Shown in pieces: positions 1-16,510 of a DNA stretch of 64,000 bases (position 1 is its first letter; every line of letters starts with the position of its first letter). The notes under the pieces were generated by a model. The model did no database searches, had not been told where the DNA came from, and saw only the letters and a list, made by a program, of their open reading frames with translations. The DNA is from Auanema rhodensis. Its lineage: Eukaryota > Nematoda > Chromadorea > Rhabditida > Rhabditidae. Both the position numbers and the translations under genes were made by a program. The DNA is taken from NCBI GenBank assembly GCA_964057225.1, contig OZ059899.1:4898001-4962000 (forward strand), given 5' to 3'.

Positions 1-1039
1 CTAAAACTGAAGCGCAAATTGAATCTGTTTTACAGAAGCATCATGGTGATATAGCTAGTACTATAGATGAGTTGCTCACTGATCAATCAGTAATATTTCC
101 TTTTCTCTTTTCAAATACTTCTTTTTCTTCTTCTAGACTTCTTTTAATTCTGGTAATACTGCTTTATTTTACACCGCGGATTTTTCCAACTTTGCTTCTG
201 CACCTTCAAACTGCCCTACTCAAATGACTTCTCCGGTGCCACCGCCACCTCCGTACTCTGAAGCTATTCGAAGTCCTGCGCATCCACCTCGTATTCAGTA
301 TGCCTTGGAACCACCAGCTTCTGTAAACTCAAATGCCCCAACTTCATCTTCCTCTTCTTTAACTTGCGGTTCAATATCGTCTAGTCGAAGACATCATTCG
401 GCTGATACTATTGATCATATGGCTGCTTCTATTACAAACAGAAGGTTAATTATATTAATTGTTCTAGTTTATTTGAAGTTTGTAATTTAGTCGTTATCGA
501 AATACGAGAATGAGCTTGAACGAATTCAAACAAGAAAAGCGTCGACTAGATATCCTCAAGAAAGAAAATGAACAAAAACTTGAACATGTAACTGATGAAT
601 CGCAAGCCAGGTTTATTTTTTTTATATTTGTACTAATCTCTACTTTATTTTAGGATTCTTGAAGACGAACAACTAGCACTTATGATGCAAGATCGTGAGC
701 TCAATCGTTGTATGGGAATAGCTCCAGGTTGTACTCCAAGTGAACTTCTTTGAATTAATTTCTCTTTAGTTAATCAAAGACGAAGTTCCTCTTCTTTCCG
801 ACCGGAAATGAATGCTCAACCGAAGCAGAGCCGGCGAGCTACATCTCCAGGTCCAATGGTACCTCAAGGGCCCATTGTCGATGAAATGCTCATGCAATCC
901 ACAGAGAAAGATTTTCGCGAGAAATTAAAAATCATAAGCAAAGGTGGGTTTTTTGTTTTAATAGAATTTGTAATGTTCCGTTTCAGCTTCGAAAGCACGA
1001 ATTAGCCAAATTACTTCAAGATTTCGAAAGGAAGATTAA
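1..1039 (+). CDS. CUE-domain protein (CUEDC1-like), 3' part of the gene
   Basis: The gene enters from the left edge, so its start is missing. The first exon (1-89) encodes the end of a ubiquitin-binding CUE domain (IESVLQKHHGDIASTIDELL). The exon from 137 carries a proline-rich linker (PVPPPPPYSEA) and a serine-rich stretch. Later exons give a coiled coil (EFKQEKRRLDILKKENEQK) and then ILEDEQLALMMQDREL, which recalls CUEDC1. Introns lie near 90-136, 443-490, 613-653, 727-768 and 944-986. The last exon reads SKARISQITSRFRKED and stops at 1037-1039; AATAAA follows at about 1142. CUE proteins bind ubiquitin or ubiquitinated partners; the target here is unknown. The CUE domain is clear, while the CUEDC1 assignment rests on its combination with the coiled-coil tail. 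The gene converges on TRAPPC3 with 160 bases between stop codons. Confidence 0.65.
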
Positions 1040-1199
1040 CCAACCTATAATGAATTTTCTTATTATGCATTTCCTGGGATATTTTTCCATCGAAAACAAA
1101 TGTTTGTACAAATGAAGTTTCATAACGCTTATTGGAATTTCAATAAATAAATAATCACATTTGAAAATTAAAAATTATGCGCAAAGTTCAATCGAATTA

Positions 1200-1963
1200 T
1201 TAATCATCTTCTCCAGCGGGCAGGTTATCCTTGAGAATGCCGTCGAAACGGATACGAATTTCTGTATTTGTTGGGTTTTCAATAGCAGTAGCAAACACCT
1301 GGTAACAAAGTATTTAAATATAAACTTGAAAATTGTGTAATACTTTGAAATGCAGAGCTTCCAAGGCGCCTCTTATGGCGCCAGCTATGATTTGAGAATA
1401 ACTGAGAGCTCCTAAAGAAGCTGGTACCTGAAAAGATAAAATAATCAAAATATACAAAAAAATATATACCTCAACGAGTTCAGTTAATGGATTATTTTCA
1501 ATGATTAAGGAAAATTCACGATCCCCAGCTCCCCAATTTGTAATGGCAGCTGGTACACCTGAAAATAATGAGACAGGTCTTGGGAAAGTATGAATTATCA
1601 AACCCAGATAACTCGGAATAGCGTTTTTACTCAAAACATCAGCCAATTGTCTGCAGTCAGTGCACTTAGGCACATGAGTGTTCTTAGCTAAAAAATCATC
1701 TGCCAAACGATTTCCCATATTGAATCCCATCTTAACGAGATACAAATTTTTTCATGCCACGTATGTTTTACTTTGCCTACCTTATCAAGCTGCATATTGA
1801 CCTGTTTTGGATCTTCATAATCTTTTAACATTTCTGTAACAAGAGCACCGTATGTCAAGGAGAAGAGCTCAGCACTCATCTAAATTTATCACTTCTATAC
1901 ACTTCATATTCACTCAGATACCTTTTTGGATTCAAGCACACCAGCTTTACTAGATTTAGCCAT
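1200..1963 (-). CDS. trappc3: TRAPPC3 / BET3, TRAPP tethering complex subunit
   Basis: This is a core subunit of the TRAPP complex, which activates Rab1/Ypt1 and tethers ER-to-Golgi vesicles. The exons spell MAKSSKAGVLESKK, then SAELFSLTYGALVTEMLKDY, QLDKMGFNMGNRL, the TNWG..EFSLIIENNPLTE block, SYSQIIAGAIRGALEAL and a C-terminus RIRFDGILKDNLPAGEDD, all diagnostic for BET3. Length is about 180 residues, normal for the family. The start at 1963 is firm because ATG directly follows TTTTAG with no upstream exon, as expected for a spliced-leader acceptor. PRPF40 ends about 135 bases upstream on the same strand, which suggests co-transcription. The palmitoyl-binding pocket was not checked. Confidence 0.95.
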
Positions 1964-1973
1964 CTAAAATATG
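1964..1973 (-). promoter_or_regulatory. Candidate spliced-leader trans-splice acceptor before TRAPPC3
   Basis: On the minus strand a pyrimidine-rich CATATTTTAG runs directly into the TRAPPC3 ATG. No in-frame exon lies between it and the PRPF40 stop. In nematodes this arrangement marks trans-splicing of a downstream operon gene. It is inferred from sequence only. Confidence 0.6.
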
Positions 1974-2098
1974 AACTTGTTATATTATTTGTGATTTGAT
2001 AAGAAAAGATATAAATGAGTTAACTTTTTTTGAAACTGGAGCAAATTAGAAAAATTGGATTTATTATAATTTATTACAATACTTATAAGAAGACACCA

Positions 2099-5723
<3,625 letters not shown>

Positions 5724-6523
5724 CTTAATGAAAAATATTTATACAGTTCAATAATTTTAAACCAACAAAATTTAATAATAACATTATGAGAACGAGAATT
5801 CAAAAGGGAACAATACATTTATAAAATGACTCATACTTCTTCTTGAGTATTATTTAGCTTTAACTAAGATCCAATATAAACGAATAGAAAAGCACGATTT
5901 TATTCAATATTTTCTTAGAAAGAGAAGAGTATAGGTCATAGCATTTTTTCAATATTGGTATTCATGCAGACAATTGTTCGAATTATGCGCAACATGGGCG
6001 CATATTCTGTGTATAGTATAAACAGCTGTTTCATAATGGTCTACTAGGAGTACTGCTTCGCAAAATCTGAACTATTATAATTTATATTTCATAGTTCCCC
6101 CCCCCCCCCAAAAAAAAAATTGACGAAAAAATGCTTATAACTAGCTTCAACCGTATTCTATTCTATTCTTTAAAATTAACGGATGGCTATATTTTTATAT
6201 TACTGAACTGAATCAATTCTAAGAATAATTTATTTTATATTGGAATCAATAATATATAGAATAAAAATTCCTTTTTTTTACTTTTCATTCACAAATTGGG
6301 ACTAGGTGATTTTACATATACAATATTTTAGTAAACATTATATTTTCTACTTAATGTCCGACAAGTTTCAATATATTAAGTCTTCATTTTAATTAAATTA
6401 CAGATAATTTATAAAATAGAGGTAAATTTCTACAATACAGCTATAACGTAAGTACACAAATTCTTAGAGTTATACGCAAATGCGGCATGTATGATGATTT
6501 ACGGACTTTCGGAAGTTTTCGAG
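5724..6523. other. Intergenic region upstream of PRPF40, with homopolymer block
   Basis: No coding exon is visible. It should hold the PRPF40 promoter and the 3' UTR of the THAP gene. A run of 13 C followed directly by 10 A lies at 6097-6119. The rest is AT-rich. Confidence 0.5.
6097..6119 (+). repeat. Poly-C / poly-A homopolymer junction
   Basis: Thirteen cytosines are followed immediately by ten adenines. Such junctions are prone to length variation and sequencing error. Confidence 0.9.
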
Positions 6524-8073
6524 TTAGATAAACCTAATATTAAACATTATGCTATTAGCTAAACAAAAAAAACCTTGTATTCCTGCTTGCGTTGCTCTTG
6601 TAAGCAAAGTCCGCGCCATATTCAGCATTGTATCCAATCGAGACTCCAACCTACCAAGACTTCTAAAAATAAGAATTTCTATATAATAAAAAGCTGTTTT
6701 TTCACTTTCGTATAGCTGGAAGTTGAGATATACAATTGTTGCAGGGAGGGTCAGAAACTATATTATCCTCACGGTAATTAAGACAATCGTTATGACATTC
6801 TGGGCGAGACTACAACGAACAAAAGTAAAAAAATTAAAAAAAAAACCACCTCAGTATTTGAAAAATTCATTGGAGAGTTAGATATTGTTGGAATTGGAGA
6901 TAATCCATTGATTCTAATTTTATTTTTATCAGAGCATATCTCATTCATGGTAATAGGCCCTAGGTATAATGATTACAAATCATGCAAGTTTTAATTATAT
7001 TACTAATAAGGTTTGGTGAAGCCACAGAGTTAACAATTGGCTTAGCTTTCTTATCTCCCATGATATCTGTCAAGTTTAGTGGCCCTAAATGTCCATCAAG
7101 TACTAAAAATTTATATAATTCCGTAATATACTTGATACAGTTACAGTTGCAGTAGCCGCATGTATGTGATTTAACTCGGAAAAAGCGGTTTTGTTTTCTT
7201 GAGGTACCTGCGAACAAATATTATGAGTAAATCTCTATTAATATTAACAATAACCTTTTGAAACACCCTTATTACTTTTCGGGGCAAGCTATTTGAAAGG
7301 CAATGATCCTGTTGTCCTTGTATGTTCGAAGTTGTTGCTTAAGAAATTTGAAAATCAATATCATAAATTTAACAATATACCTTTTGTTAAAGCTGGATTT
7401 TGAAAGACTGTTGCATTTTTCCGTAATTTTAAAATGGGCATTTTTTGGCTCACTAAATCTGATACAATAGTATTCTCAAATTAATCGGAAATAGACATTC
7501 AAAATTTAGTTTAAGTGAAAAATATATAAAATATCATTTTTTGTTCATTAGTTTTAAAACTATATAAAGTTAAACATTTAACTCTATAAGAGCAAATATA
7601 ATGTACTGACTATCTGCTTCCAACTTGCGCTTCCGGGCAGGTAAATTTAAGTAAGGAAACATATTGACCTCATGAGATTGTGGATGAAAATGTGCTTCAC
7701 ATACCTACAATACTATATTCTTAAAGACAGTGATCACTGCAACATAAACCTACTTTAAAATTTCCATCAGCTAATTGAGGAACTGCTTCTATCCACATCC
7801 GCTTCATACGAGGGGAAGAAGGAGGAGTGAATAAACGTATACTTCGGCTACCATATATTGTAGAAGAATCATTATTACAAGTTTCCACAGCACATTTCAA
7901 CTAAAGAGGCAAAGTTACTAAATTTCACTGTATGCTCTACCTTCTTCACAACAAGAACAGGAGAAGTTGAACTCGTGGCATTAGAACTACTTTCACTGTT
8001 ACCCCTATAATCGAGACCTCAATAAATTTTTTTATCGGAATGTAACATACATACTCGTTCCTATGTTATTCAT
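6524..8073 (-). CDS. THAP-type zinc-finger protein
   Basis: The model starts MNNIGTSMGNSESSSN at 8073. It soon reaches a C2CH THAP module: CAVETCNND, then a hydrophobic core SIRLFTPPSSPRMKRMW, then VCEAHFHPQ. That gives C-x4-C, about 45 residues, then C-x2-H, with the conserved W and the FTPP-like P. THAP domains bind DNA; in nematodes they occur in chromatin and germline regulators. The first splice needs the donor at AT|GTATGT to keep frame. Downstream exons (about 7470 to 6524) encode low-complexity sequence with repeated Asn/Ser and a C-terminal helix (SLGRLESRLDTMLNMARTLL) ending NIRFI. I recognise no second domain. The THAP core is solid; the downstream exon chain is less certain. Confidence 0.7.
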
Positions 8074-8915
8074 AGTGAAATAACGTTAAGATGGAGCAAT
8101 TCTATTATTATCTTTATATGAATTTGTACCTGAATTAACTGGATACTTTTCTCTACGGGACCAATTTAAAAGCCTACCCATATCACAGCTATTAAGATTA
8201 TCACAATATAAACTAATCATTGAGTATTTACGATATATATCCAGACTAGAAAAGAAAATGCATCAGGGATACAATATAACAGTAGTTTGCTTGAAAATCA
8301 TTTTTTTAAATTTTAAACAAGATAATCTAAAAAGCACTGATAATCCGCCAATAAACTTGGCTAGCGCAATTTGTGCGACCAGTCCTTTAATTTCATCACT
8401 CTAGCTACAAATAGAGTGTAAGCTATGTCTTTTGCATAGGTTCTAACGTCTGGAGATATTAAAGTACAAGTTATAACTTCAACAGTTGTAATACAAGAAA
8501 ATTTTCTTTCAAGGGTATTGTACTCTTTGCTATGGTCTTTAGCTTATTTTTGCTTCTCATTTTTCTTTTTCCTGTAACTAGTTCTCAACTTGATGTCTTC
8601 TTATCAAATCATTTCCAGTCAATATTAGTAGAGTTCTATATTAAGTTTGAAACAATAAGAATTAATATTTATGGGTTAGATTCCTTCGACTTTAGAAGTT
8701 TCTTTCTCTATAGATTTGTTTATAACTATGATATTTATCATGTTCTTGAGATACCAACTTAGTTCTTAAAGTAAATTAGACCGATTTCATTTTTTTCACT
8801 GTTTATTTTTGGAAACGGTTGTTTTGGTTTATCGGAATTGACCTGGGTTCTTGTTGATCTGATGTTTGATTGTTCCCTTATCCTTACAGTCTTACTCTAT
8901 TTGGTATGTTATAGG
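8074..8915. other. Intergenic region between the divergent THAP and CLUH genes
   Basis: This 840-base AT-rich region lies between two divergently transcribed genes and presumably carries both promoters. An open frame of 76 codons at 8532-8762 is composed of F/L/Y/I and looks like AT-rich chance. The ATAG at 8911-8914, one base before the CLUH ATG, is a candidate trans-splice acceptor. Confidence 0.45.
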
Positions 8916-11900
8916 ATGACAGTGGGTGAAACAGCAGTCGATACCACAATTCCTGCTGAAAAAATGGGAGATCAACTTCTGAACGTTTCAGAACAAATTT
9001 CATCTCTTGTTCCTGATGATAAAGATGCTGGTATTAGCGCCGTTTTTCTTGTGTTTCTTATTATTCTAATATAGATGCAGCTTCCTCACTCGATAGCTTG
9101 TACAAGCTCACCATTAATCCCACAGTTGGCGAACCATTTGAGCTACAGGTAGCGAAGAAAACAATTTTTTGTGCTAACGTAATCACTTTAGGTGAATAAG
9201 ACAGAAATGATCCAAGAACTTCATCAAGTTCTCTTGGAACGTGAAGCCACTTGTCACAGAACTTGTTTTTCTCTTCAATTAAATGGACAAACCTTGGATA
9301 ACTTCACTGAAATTAAGAATTTTCCTGAATTAGTTGATGGAAGTGTTTTACAAGTTGTTGAAGGTATTATAAGCTGTTGTGTTTCAAACTATTATTCATT
9401 CCATAGAACCATTCACTCTACGCGAAGGACGTATCCATCTTAGACATATTAGAGATCTTCTTCGTTGTTCCGATCCTGTCGAAGGAGCTAATGCTGTTGA
9501 CGGAGCATCTTTGACATATTTACCAAGTGTGAACATCCAGGAGCGTAAAGATAAAGATAAGCCTTTTGATGGCCAGCCACCAGAGTATGTTCTCCCAGGC
9601 ACAAAGGTTCGCATATTTTGTCGTTATATTCGTTGTTATTCTCTTATGTCATACAGGAAAGATCATTGACTCATTTGTTATCTCCTGCCTCAAAGTTACC
9701 TCAAGCTGTCAAGAACATTGCTATTTCCTCATTTAACCCTCCTCCAGGACCACGCAAAATGAAGGGAGATGTTCTTTATTTTTACATAGATACTGTGGAG
9801 AAGCGCCGTCTTCATGTTACCTGTTGTACTAAGGGATTCTTCATTAACTCTTCAACCGATGAGGGATTCGACCCTTCACCTTCTAATCAACACAAGAATG
9901 TGTATCACAGTGTAGTTGATCTTCTGAATGCTGTTAGTCCTGGGTTTAAGAAGGTAATTTATCTGGGATTCAGAGAATACAGGTTTTGTTATAGGCTTAT
10001 GCTGTTATTATCAAAAAGCGGAGCGAACGCCATATGCTCGATAGGCTTCCTACTCCATATCCTATTTATTCTTGGTTGGTTCCTCAAGCTCCAATGACCG
10101 AAGACGGAATTCGTGCGGAAGATGGAACTTTACCACATCGCGTTGGTTTTGAAGGTAAATTATCAAGAATTTTGAAATGTACCAGTGATCACCACCACCC
10201 TCCATTTCAGATCATCTTCCTGGTCAAAATCGTGACTGGAACGAAGAACTTCAAACAACGTATGAAATGTCTAGAGGAACATGGTCTGACCGTATAATCA
10301 GAGATAGAAGTATCTTTAAGATTCATGGCGATTTTGTTGGTGCTGCTGTCAAAGTATGCTTTCGATACCCACCTGTTATTTAATAAGTCTTAAAGGGTGC
10401 TACTGCTATTTTGGATGGAAATGTTATGGCTATCAACCCAGCCGATGAGCCTAAAACTCACATGTTTATTTGGAACAATATATTCTTCTCCTTAGGTTTT
10501 GATGTAAAAGATCATTACAAGGTATTTATATGTTTCTGAATAGGTCATTGTTTTTTATATTTGTTTCAGGAGCTAGGGGGAGACGCTGCTTCTTTCACAG
10601 CTACATCTGCAGATTTACAAGGAGTAAAAGCCTATGCTGCATTAGATGACCCTAAGCTTTGTACTCTTGGAATGGCTGTTCTCGACTACAAAGGATTTAG
10701 AATTACAGCTCAAAGTATAATACCCGGAATTCTCGATAGAGAACAAGTATGACTATTATTATATTAATCATTAGATTAATTATGAGAAAATAGGAACAAT
10801 CGGTAATTTATGGATCTATTGACTTTGGAAAAACTATTGTATCTTCGGAAAAGTATCACGGTGTTTTGGAAAACGCTGCCAAACAATTGAAAATTCTTCC
10901 TCATGAAGTTGTTATCGGTCCCAATGGCGAAACCGCTAAATTGTTCAGCAGTTATGAAACTAAGGTACTGTTTTTTTTTCAAAATAATATTTTAAAGTGA
11001 TTCTCAGGGAATTATTGGGAACGATGGCCGCCAATATGTACTAGATCTCTTGAGGACTATGCCTCCTGATGTGCACTTTATGGAAAATGTAGAAGTATCT
11101 GCTAAGGCAAAGGAGCTCGGATTTCCTAGAAAACACCCTCATAAGCTAGCTGCACTAAGACAGGAGCTTGTGGAAGTGTTCCATGAGTATACTTTTATCT
11201 ATTAAAATGTTATAAAATCTAACTTTTAGAACTCGATGCTTGCAATTTATCAGAATTGCTGCTCAACTTGTTCGCGATGACATTCTTCAGGATTCTGCCA
11301 ACGAAAAAGAAAAATACGCCGACATTGAAAAACACATAACCAAGATTCTCGTTGATGTTAGTGAAGGAAGAGATCCTGTTACTGAACACGATAAAATTCG
11401 TAATGCTCTTGCCAAGGTCGGTATACATGTTTGCTTTCTAAACATATTTTGTATGTCAGGCTGCTAAGGATGTCGGTTCTCTGAAGCCCAATACCTTTGA
11501 CATTCGTTTTAATCCTGACTGTTATTCAACTACGTTAGTCCATAGCCCTAATGAAGATTTGGAAAATCAAAAGCGTATTCACGTCGAGGTTTGTTTGTAG
11601 TATATAAATGATTGTATATAATAATGTATAGGCGGCTGAATTCCTTCTCACGAATCAAATCCCAGATCTAGTCCAACACTGTGTTGAATGCGTTTATACT
11701 CCCATCGATGGTGAAGCCCTTTGTGAACTTATGCACAGCAGAGGTATCAATGTTCGATATTTGGGAGAAGTTGCAAAATTGGTCGAAGTGAGTTTTTTAT
11801 TAATAAAATTCATATCATAATCCTTATTCAGAAGAAGTCTCAGTCTAGTTACATGCGTTCCTTGGTTGTTGGAGAACTTATTTGTAGATGTCTTAAACGT

Positions 11901-13837
11901 ATTCTTAGGCAATACATGCATCCACTTTCACAGGTCAGTACTATTTATATTTCTCATTGTGTCGGTTGGTAGTGCAGTGCGTAGTGCCCAGTACTACGAC
12001 CAGAGGGTTGTTGGTTCAATTCCTCTGTGAAACCAAAATTGGTTCTGTGTGATTAGTGATGATACTTACTCAGCTCACTCCTAGAAAGATGAGGATTTGA
12101 TCCACTCTGAAATACACATTTTAGGACAAACTTGCTGTAGCTATCTGCCATATGCTAAAAGCAATTTTTGGAACTCTTAGTAATGATGGAAGATTTTCCC
12201 CAGTTGAGAAGTCTTCAAAGAAGGTTAGGCTCTTCTCTTATCTGCTTATTTTATTGCCAATTTGTATTTAGAGTAATAAGAAGTCTAAGAGAAATCCTTC
12301 TAATGAAGAATGGACTACTCTCTCTACGAAATCTCTGTGGAAAGCTGTTTCCGATGAAGCATTGAGCTATTATGGTTATACTCTTGAGGTATTTGGATAT
12401 TGAACAATTCATTTAATTAAAATTTCTTAAGGGTGACAGTGCCGATGCTCTTGTTGAAAAATATGGAATTCAGAAAATTTCTATTTTAAGAAGATTGTGT
12501 AAAACTTTGGGAATTCAACTTCTTAACAGAGTAATTGATTGAAAAAAAATTTTTTTTCTCAGTCCGTGTTTTAAGGATTATAACTTGGATGCTCCCAAAG
12601 GAAAGCCCATTTTCACCGAAGATGACATTCATGGATTATATCCTGTAGTTAAACATCGTCAACCAAGCTCAATGGATGCTAAGATGTTCTATCAACAAGG
12701 ACAAAAGGATATGCAAATTGGGAATCTTAGGGAAGCTTTTACTTGTATTGCTGAATCGGTAAATTAAGTTTGATAACTGCTAAAACTTATCATTTGTTAA
12801 TTCAGGTTAATTCGATGACGTCCATATATGGTGCTTTGCATCCAGACCTTGCGCAGTCCTTGAAAACACTCGCAAGATTAAATTATATTCTGGGAGATTC
12901 GACTGAAGCCTTATCTCAGCAACACAAGGCTACTATTATCAGTGAACGCTGTAATGGACTTGATCATGGTAATACCATTATTGAATATGTAAGAATTCAC
13001 ATATTTGTTATTTATCAAACATGTTTTTACTAGATTAACTTGGCTCACTTTGCCTTTGGCAGCCTTTATATTTCCGCCGCTTTGAGACTGTTATATAGAG
13101 CTCGTTATTTGTTATTGATTGCTCATGGAGAGAAGCATCCCATTATGTCCCAAATTGACGTAATCTTTCATTAATATATGCTTCTATTGTTTCTGTTTCA
13201 GGGAAATATTGGAGTTATTCTTTTTGCTGTTCAAGAGTACGATACTGCTTTGAAATATCTTCAATCCGCTAAGGCTGCCAGCGTTGCTAATGAGGAACCT
13301 AAGAGAATTAAGGTTTCATTTTAAAAATATCTAGTTGTTTTATTCTATTTTTAGATGGCTCTTATTGAGCACATTATTGCTGTATGCAATGCTTCTCGTG
13401 GTGATTTCCGTGCTGCTCTTACTGCTGAAAAAGAAGCATATTCCATATACCTAAATATGTTCGGACCATCTCACACAAAGACTGAAGTAATAAATATCAA
13501 GATATTGTTTTCTGATTACAATTTCAGGAATCGTCTGAATTCCTCAAGGACTTAACACAGCAAGCTGTTTCTTTCCAAAAAAGAATGATGGAAGCCAGCA
13601 AAGGAAGCTCAATTTCCCAACTTCTACCAATCCAAGTAAATTCTTTTCTCAAACTCAATTAAAACGTTTTCTTTGTAGATCCAACAGCCATCTCTATCAT
13701 CAATTCTTGATGTAATGAACATTATCAATGGAATCATAATTATTTCAATGGGATCTGGTGGTGAAGAAAATAAGCCTGAAGAAAAAGAAAAAATAGAAGC
13801 AAGCCAAAAGCAAATGGCGGATGAAGCTCTTGATTAA
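8916..13837 (+). CDS. clu-1: CLUH (clustered mitochondria protein homolog)
   Basis: This is a cytosolic mRNA-binding protein that supports translation of nuclear-encoded mitochondrial transcripts and keeps mitochondria distributed. The start at 8916 ([11 protein letters not shown]) directly follows ATAG-G, a likely trans-splice site. In order there are an acidic N-terminus, a ubiquitin-like CLU-N region ([20 protein letters not shown]), the motif [17 protein letters not shown], the central CLU domain ([12 protein letters not shown]-like; here [20 protein letters not shown], then [35 protein letters not shown] and DLLRTMPPD), an eIF3-like region ([12 protein letters not shown]) and C-terminal TPR repeats ([39 protein letters not shown]). 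About 25 short introns are present and length is roughly 1,200-1,250 residues, full-length for the family. The C-terminus is ADEALD. One intron (about 11935-12123) is enlarged by a tRNA-like repeat. Confidence 0.95.
11955..12123 (+). repeat. tRNA-like short repeat (candidate SINE) in a CLUH intron
   Basis: This intron is about 190 bases, against about 45 for its neighbours. It contains GGTTGGTAGTGCAGTGCG, which resembles a D-arm/A-box, and 33 bases later GGTTCAATTCC, a match to the RNA polymerase III B-box consensus. The T-stem and acceptor stem do not pair well, so this is not a working tRNA. It is best read as a decayed tRNA-derived element. No second copy was noticed in the window. Confidence 0.4.
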
Positions 13838-14354
13838 ACAACTGGTATAAGAACAATTATTAGTATGTGTTGTAGGTTTGCTTAGATTAGATTTTTATCG
13901 AAGTTATTTGTTGACTTTCAAAAAGTTTATGATAGAGAATATTATTTATAGTCATTAGCTATTATTTGTTGAATAGTTTTGAATTTGATTACTTGTTATG
14001 CACCCACAGTGTGCCTTTTATGCTCAAGCCTTGTTTGTGGTTCCTTTTCCTATCCTGCCACATTTATTAAAAAAGCTCTTCTGATTGTTAAGATTAGTTA
14101 AGGAGTGTAGTAACTTGTAGTTTAGAAAGATTAGGTTCCTCGTTTGTTAATTATTTTATTATTTTAACGTCAAGGCCGCGCAAAATCATCTTACAGAATC
14201 TGAATGTAGTCCTGCTTTTCGCGACCCTGATCTCAGTGTATGTTACTCACTACTCTTGTTGGATATCATTTTAGCTCTTTTTTTTTATACGTTTATCAAT
14301 AAATTTATTAGTTTGATTATGCGAAGTTATTCATATATGATATATTTGAGGATC
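13838..14354. other. CLUH 3' UTR and intergenic region
   Basis: The region lies between the convergent CLUH and 14355-15317 genes. No ORF is supported. AATAAA occurs at about 14300. I see nothing else in it. Confidence 0.4.
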
Positions 14355-15317
14355 TTATGTAAAGAGTTTGTTCATGCGCATTGCAGCATTGTGAATTTTT
14401 TTTGAAAAGTGGGAAGGTGCGTAAAGACTAAAATCTTTCGAAGCTGAAAACAATTCTTTGAGTAGAGATAGAATATATAGAAACAAACATTTTTTGATTT
14501 TAGTTTGCTTGCGGTAAAAATCGATGTAATCAGGAAGACGCTTCCAATCAGCTTCAAACATGTTCATAGGTACCCGTGGTATAGAATTAAATATTGATGC
14601 GCGACCACTATAATGAATACATTACATTTGCTGATTAGATGTAATACTTACTTTCCCAATGACTCCTTATAATATTTCAAAATAGTTTTTAGCTTGTTCA
14701 TTATATGTTGATAAAAAGAGTTTTGTTGATCTAGCATTGGAGTGATAACTTCAAGAATTACTATTAAAGATCGACAAGCCATATCGTAATTTGATGCGTT
14801 GATTTCAAAAGCTTAAAATTGAAATAACGTTATTCACATGGAATGTGAAAATACCTGGTCTATCTAATTTGGCTAGGAAGCTATAGCAATCAGCTAACAT
14901 GAGATGTTGCATGCAAATAGCTACGGGGTCGTCAACAGCATGTATTACTTTCAACTCTCTCAGCCAATATTCATAAAGATCCAATATCTGAAAAAATTGA
15001 AAATGTTTCGTTCTTATATGGTTATTCTCACCTTAATCTTATTACACGTCCACGTGTCATAAGCTATCAAATCATCACGGTTTTGTAGAAAACGTTGATG
15101 AGCGTGATTCATTTGATTTTGGCGAGTCTAAAAAATTATTTTAAAGTGATTATCTAATTTAAAATACCTCAATAAGGTTCATGTAAAACTTTGATAAGAA
15201 TCGTAAGCGTAAAATACATGATTCAACCTCATAATTACATTCCATCGTTGAATCAAAGTCGTTATATATACGATGATATTTATTTTGAAATAGGTCTAGA
15301 AGAAGTGACTTGATCAT
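14355..15317 (-). CDS. Unidentified mostly helical protein
   Basis: At least six exons join in frame with good donors and acceptors: MIKSLLLDLFQNKYHRIYND, then RLRFLSKFYMNLIE, TRQNQMNHAHQRFLQNRDDL, ILDLYEYWLRELKVIHAVDD, the segment PVAICMQHLMLADCYSFLAK, ASNYDMACRSLIVILEVITP, KLKTILKYYKESLGK and the ending KKIHNAAMRMNKLFT. It is rich in predicted helix, with Leu/Tyr spacing like helical-repeat scaffolds. No signal peptide or membrane segment is apparent. I do not recognise the family. The start is uncertain: the frame stays open a short way upstream of 15317, so a 5' exon could be missing. The consistent splicing argues for a real gene. Confidence 0.5.
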
Positions 15318-16510
15318 ACCGGAGCTCGAATCGTGTTCAATGAATAATAAACGAATGATTCAGAATAAAAGGAGGAGCATATGGAAATGCAACATTTAGA
15401 ATTAAATGTTCCTCAAAATGATAATCATCATATGGCTACCTGACCATCTGGCTATCATCTGTCTAACCATATTCAAACAATTTCAGATGGAAAATAAGGT
15501 CATATCAATCTGTATTTCATAAAAACATATGCCGAGTAAGAAAATGAACTTAGAAAAAAAGATAGAAAAGATAAAGCAGAAAATACAATGTAACTAGATT
15601 AGCAGATATGCTGACAGCAGGCTTCATAATTCTTTTTTAACATAGGAATACTTCACATAATAGTATTTTCATTGTTCAAAGAATCTACCAAACAAGATAT
15701 TATAAAAATGTAAAAATGAAAATGAAAAAATGAAAATGTAAAAATGAAAATTGAAAAATAAAGAATAATCGGAAGCACTTTCAGTAGTTTATATGCTCTC
15801 CCACCTTAGTTGTTAGTTGGCTCCAATGACGAATGCTAGACAACAGAAAAAATCGGAATAGATAAATGTTCAGAATGGTTCAAAAAGAATAGTTTTTTCC
15901 TTCCGCTTCTATTTATATAGGAATAGAATTATCAAACTGATAAAAGCATTGATACGCCCACTAATTAATTATTTCTAACAGATGGTTAGAGTTCATCTAT
16001 AAAAGTGAAAAGAAAAAAAATAATGTACTGAATCATTGAAATAAAATTAAAATTTGCTCAGAACATTGATTGAGTTGAAGTGATACAAGGAAAGAATATC
16101 AAACAGTTTGATTGAGTCAACCTTTAACATTAAAAAGCTCTTGCCATTAGGTTCGAAGTTCTTGAAGTGTATTATTTCTACGAAGTTCAAACTTTGTTAT
16201 TCCGTATTTTTTGACAATTGTTAGCTTATGCTTTATTAATGAAAAAAAGCTTAATATCAACCTCACTAATATAACAAATAATCCTAAATAATATTCAACT
16301 TATTTCTGCTGCTTCTTAGTAATTTACGTCCTCATGTGCAATAGTCTAGGACCTTTTTATTAAGATAAAATGTAAAGTTACTACCAAGAGTATATATAGT
16401 TATGTGAGCAGTTTCATACCCTGAATATAATTATATAACTATCAGCAATACACGTAGGCATGAGTTATTATACAATATGCTAATCATGCCACGCTTCATT
16501 TCCGGTTGCG
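15318..16510. other. AT-rich intergenic region with short A-rich tandem repeats
   Basis: No coding exon was found in the 1.2 kb between divergent genes. At 15709-15765 imperfect repeats of about 6-12 bases (AAAATG with variants) form a simple-sequence patch. Confidence 0.45.

Noticed and set aside
11960-12035. Functional tRNA gene
   Set aside because: The B-box fits but the T-stem and acceptor stem do not pair, and no anticodon arm is convincing.
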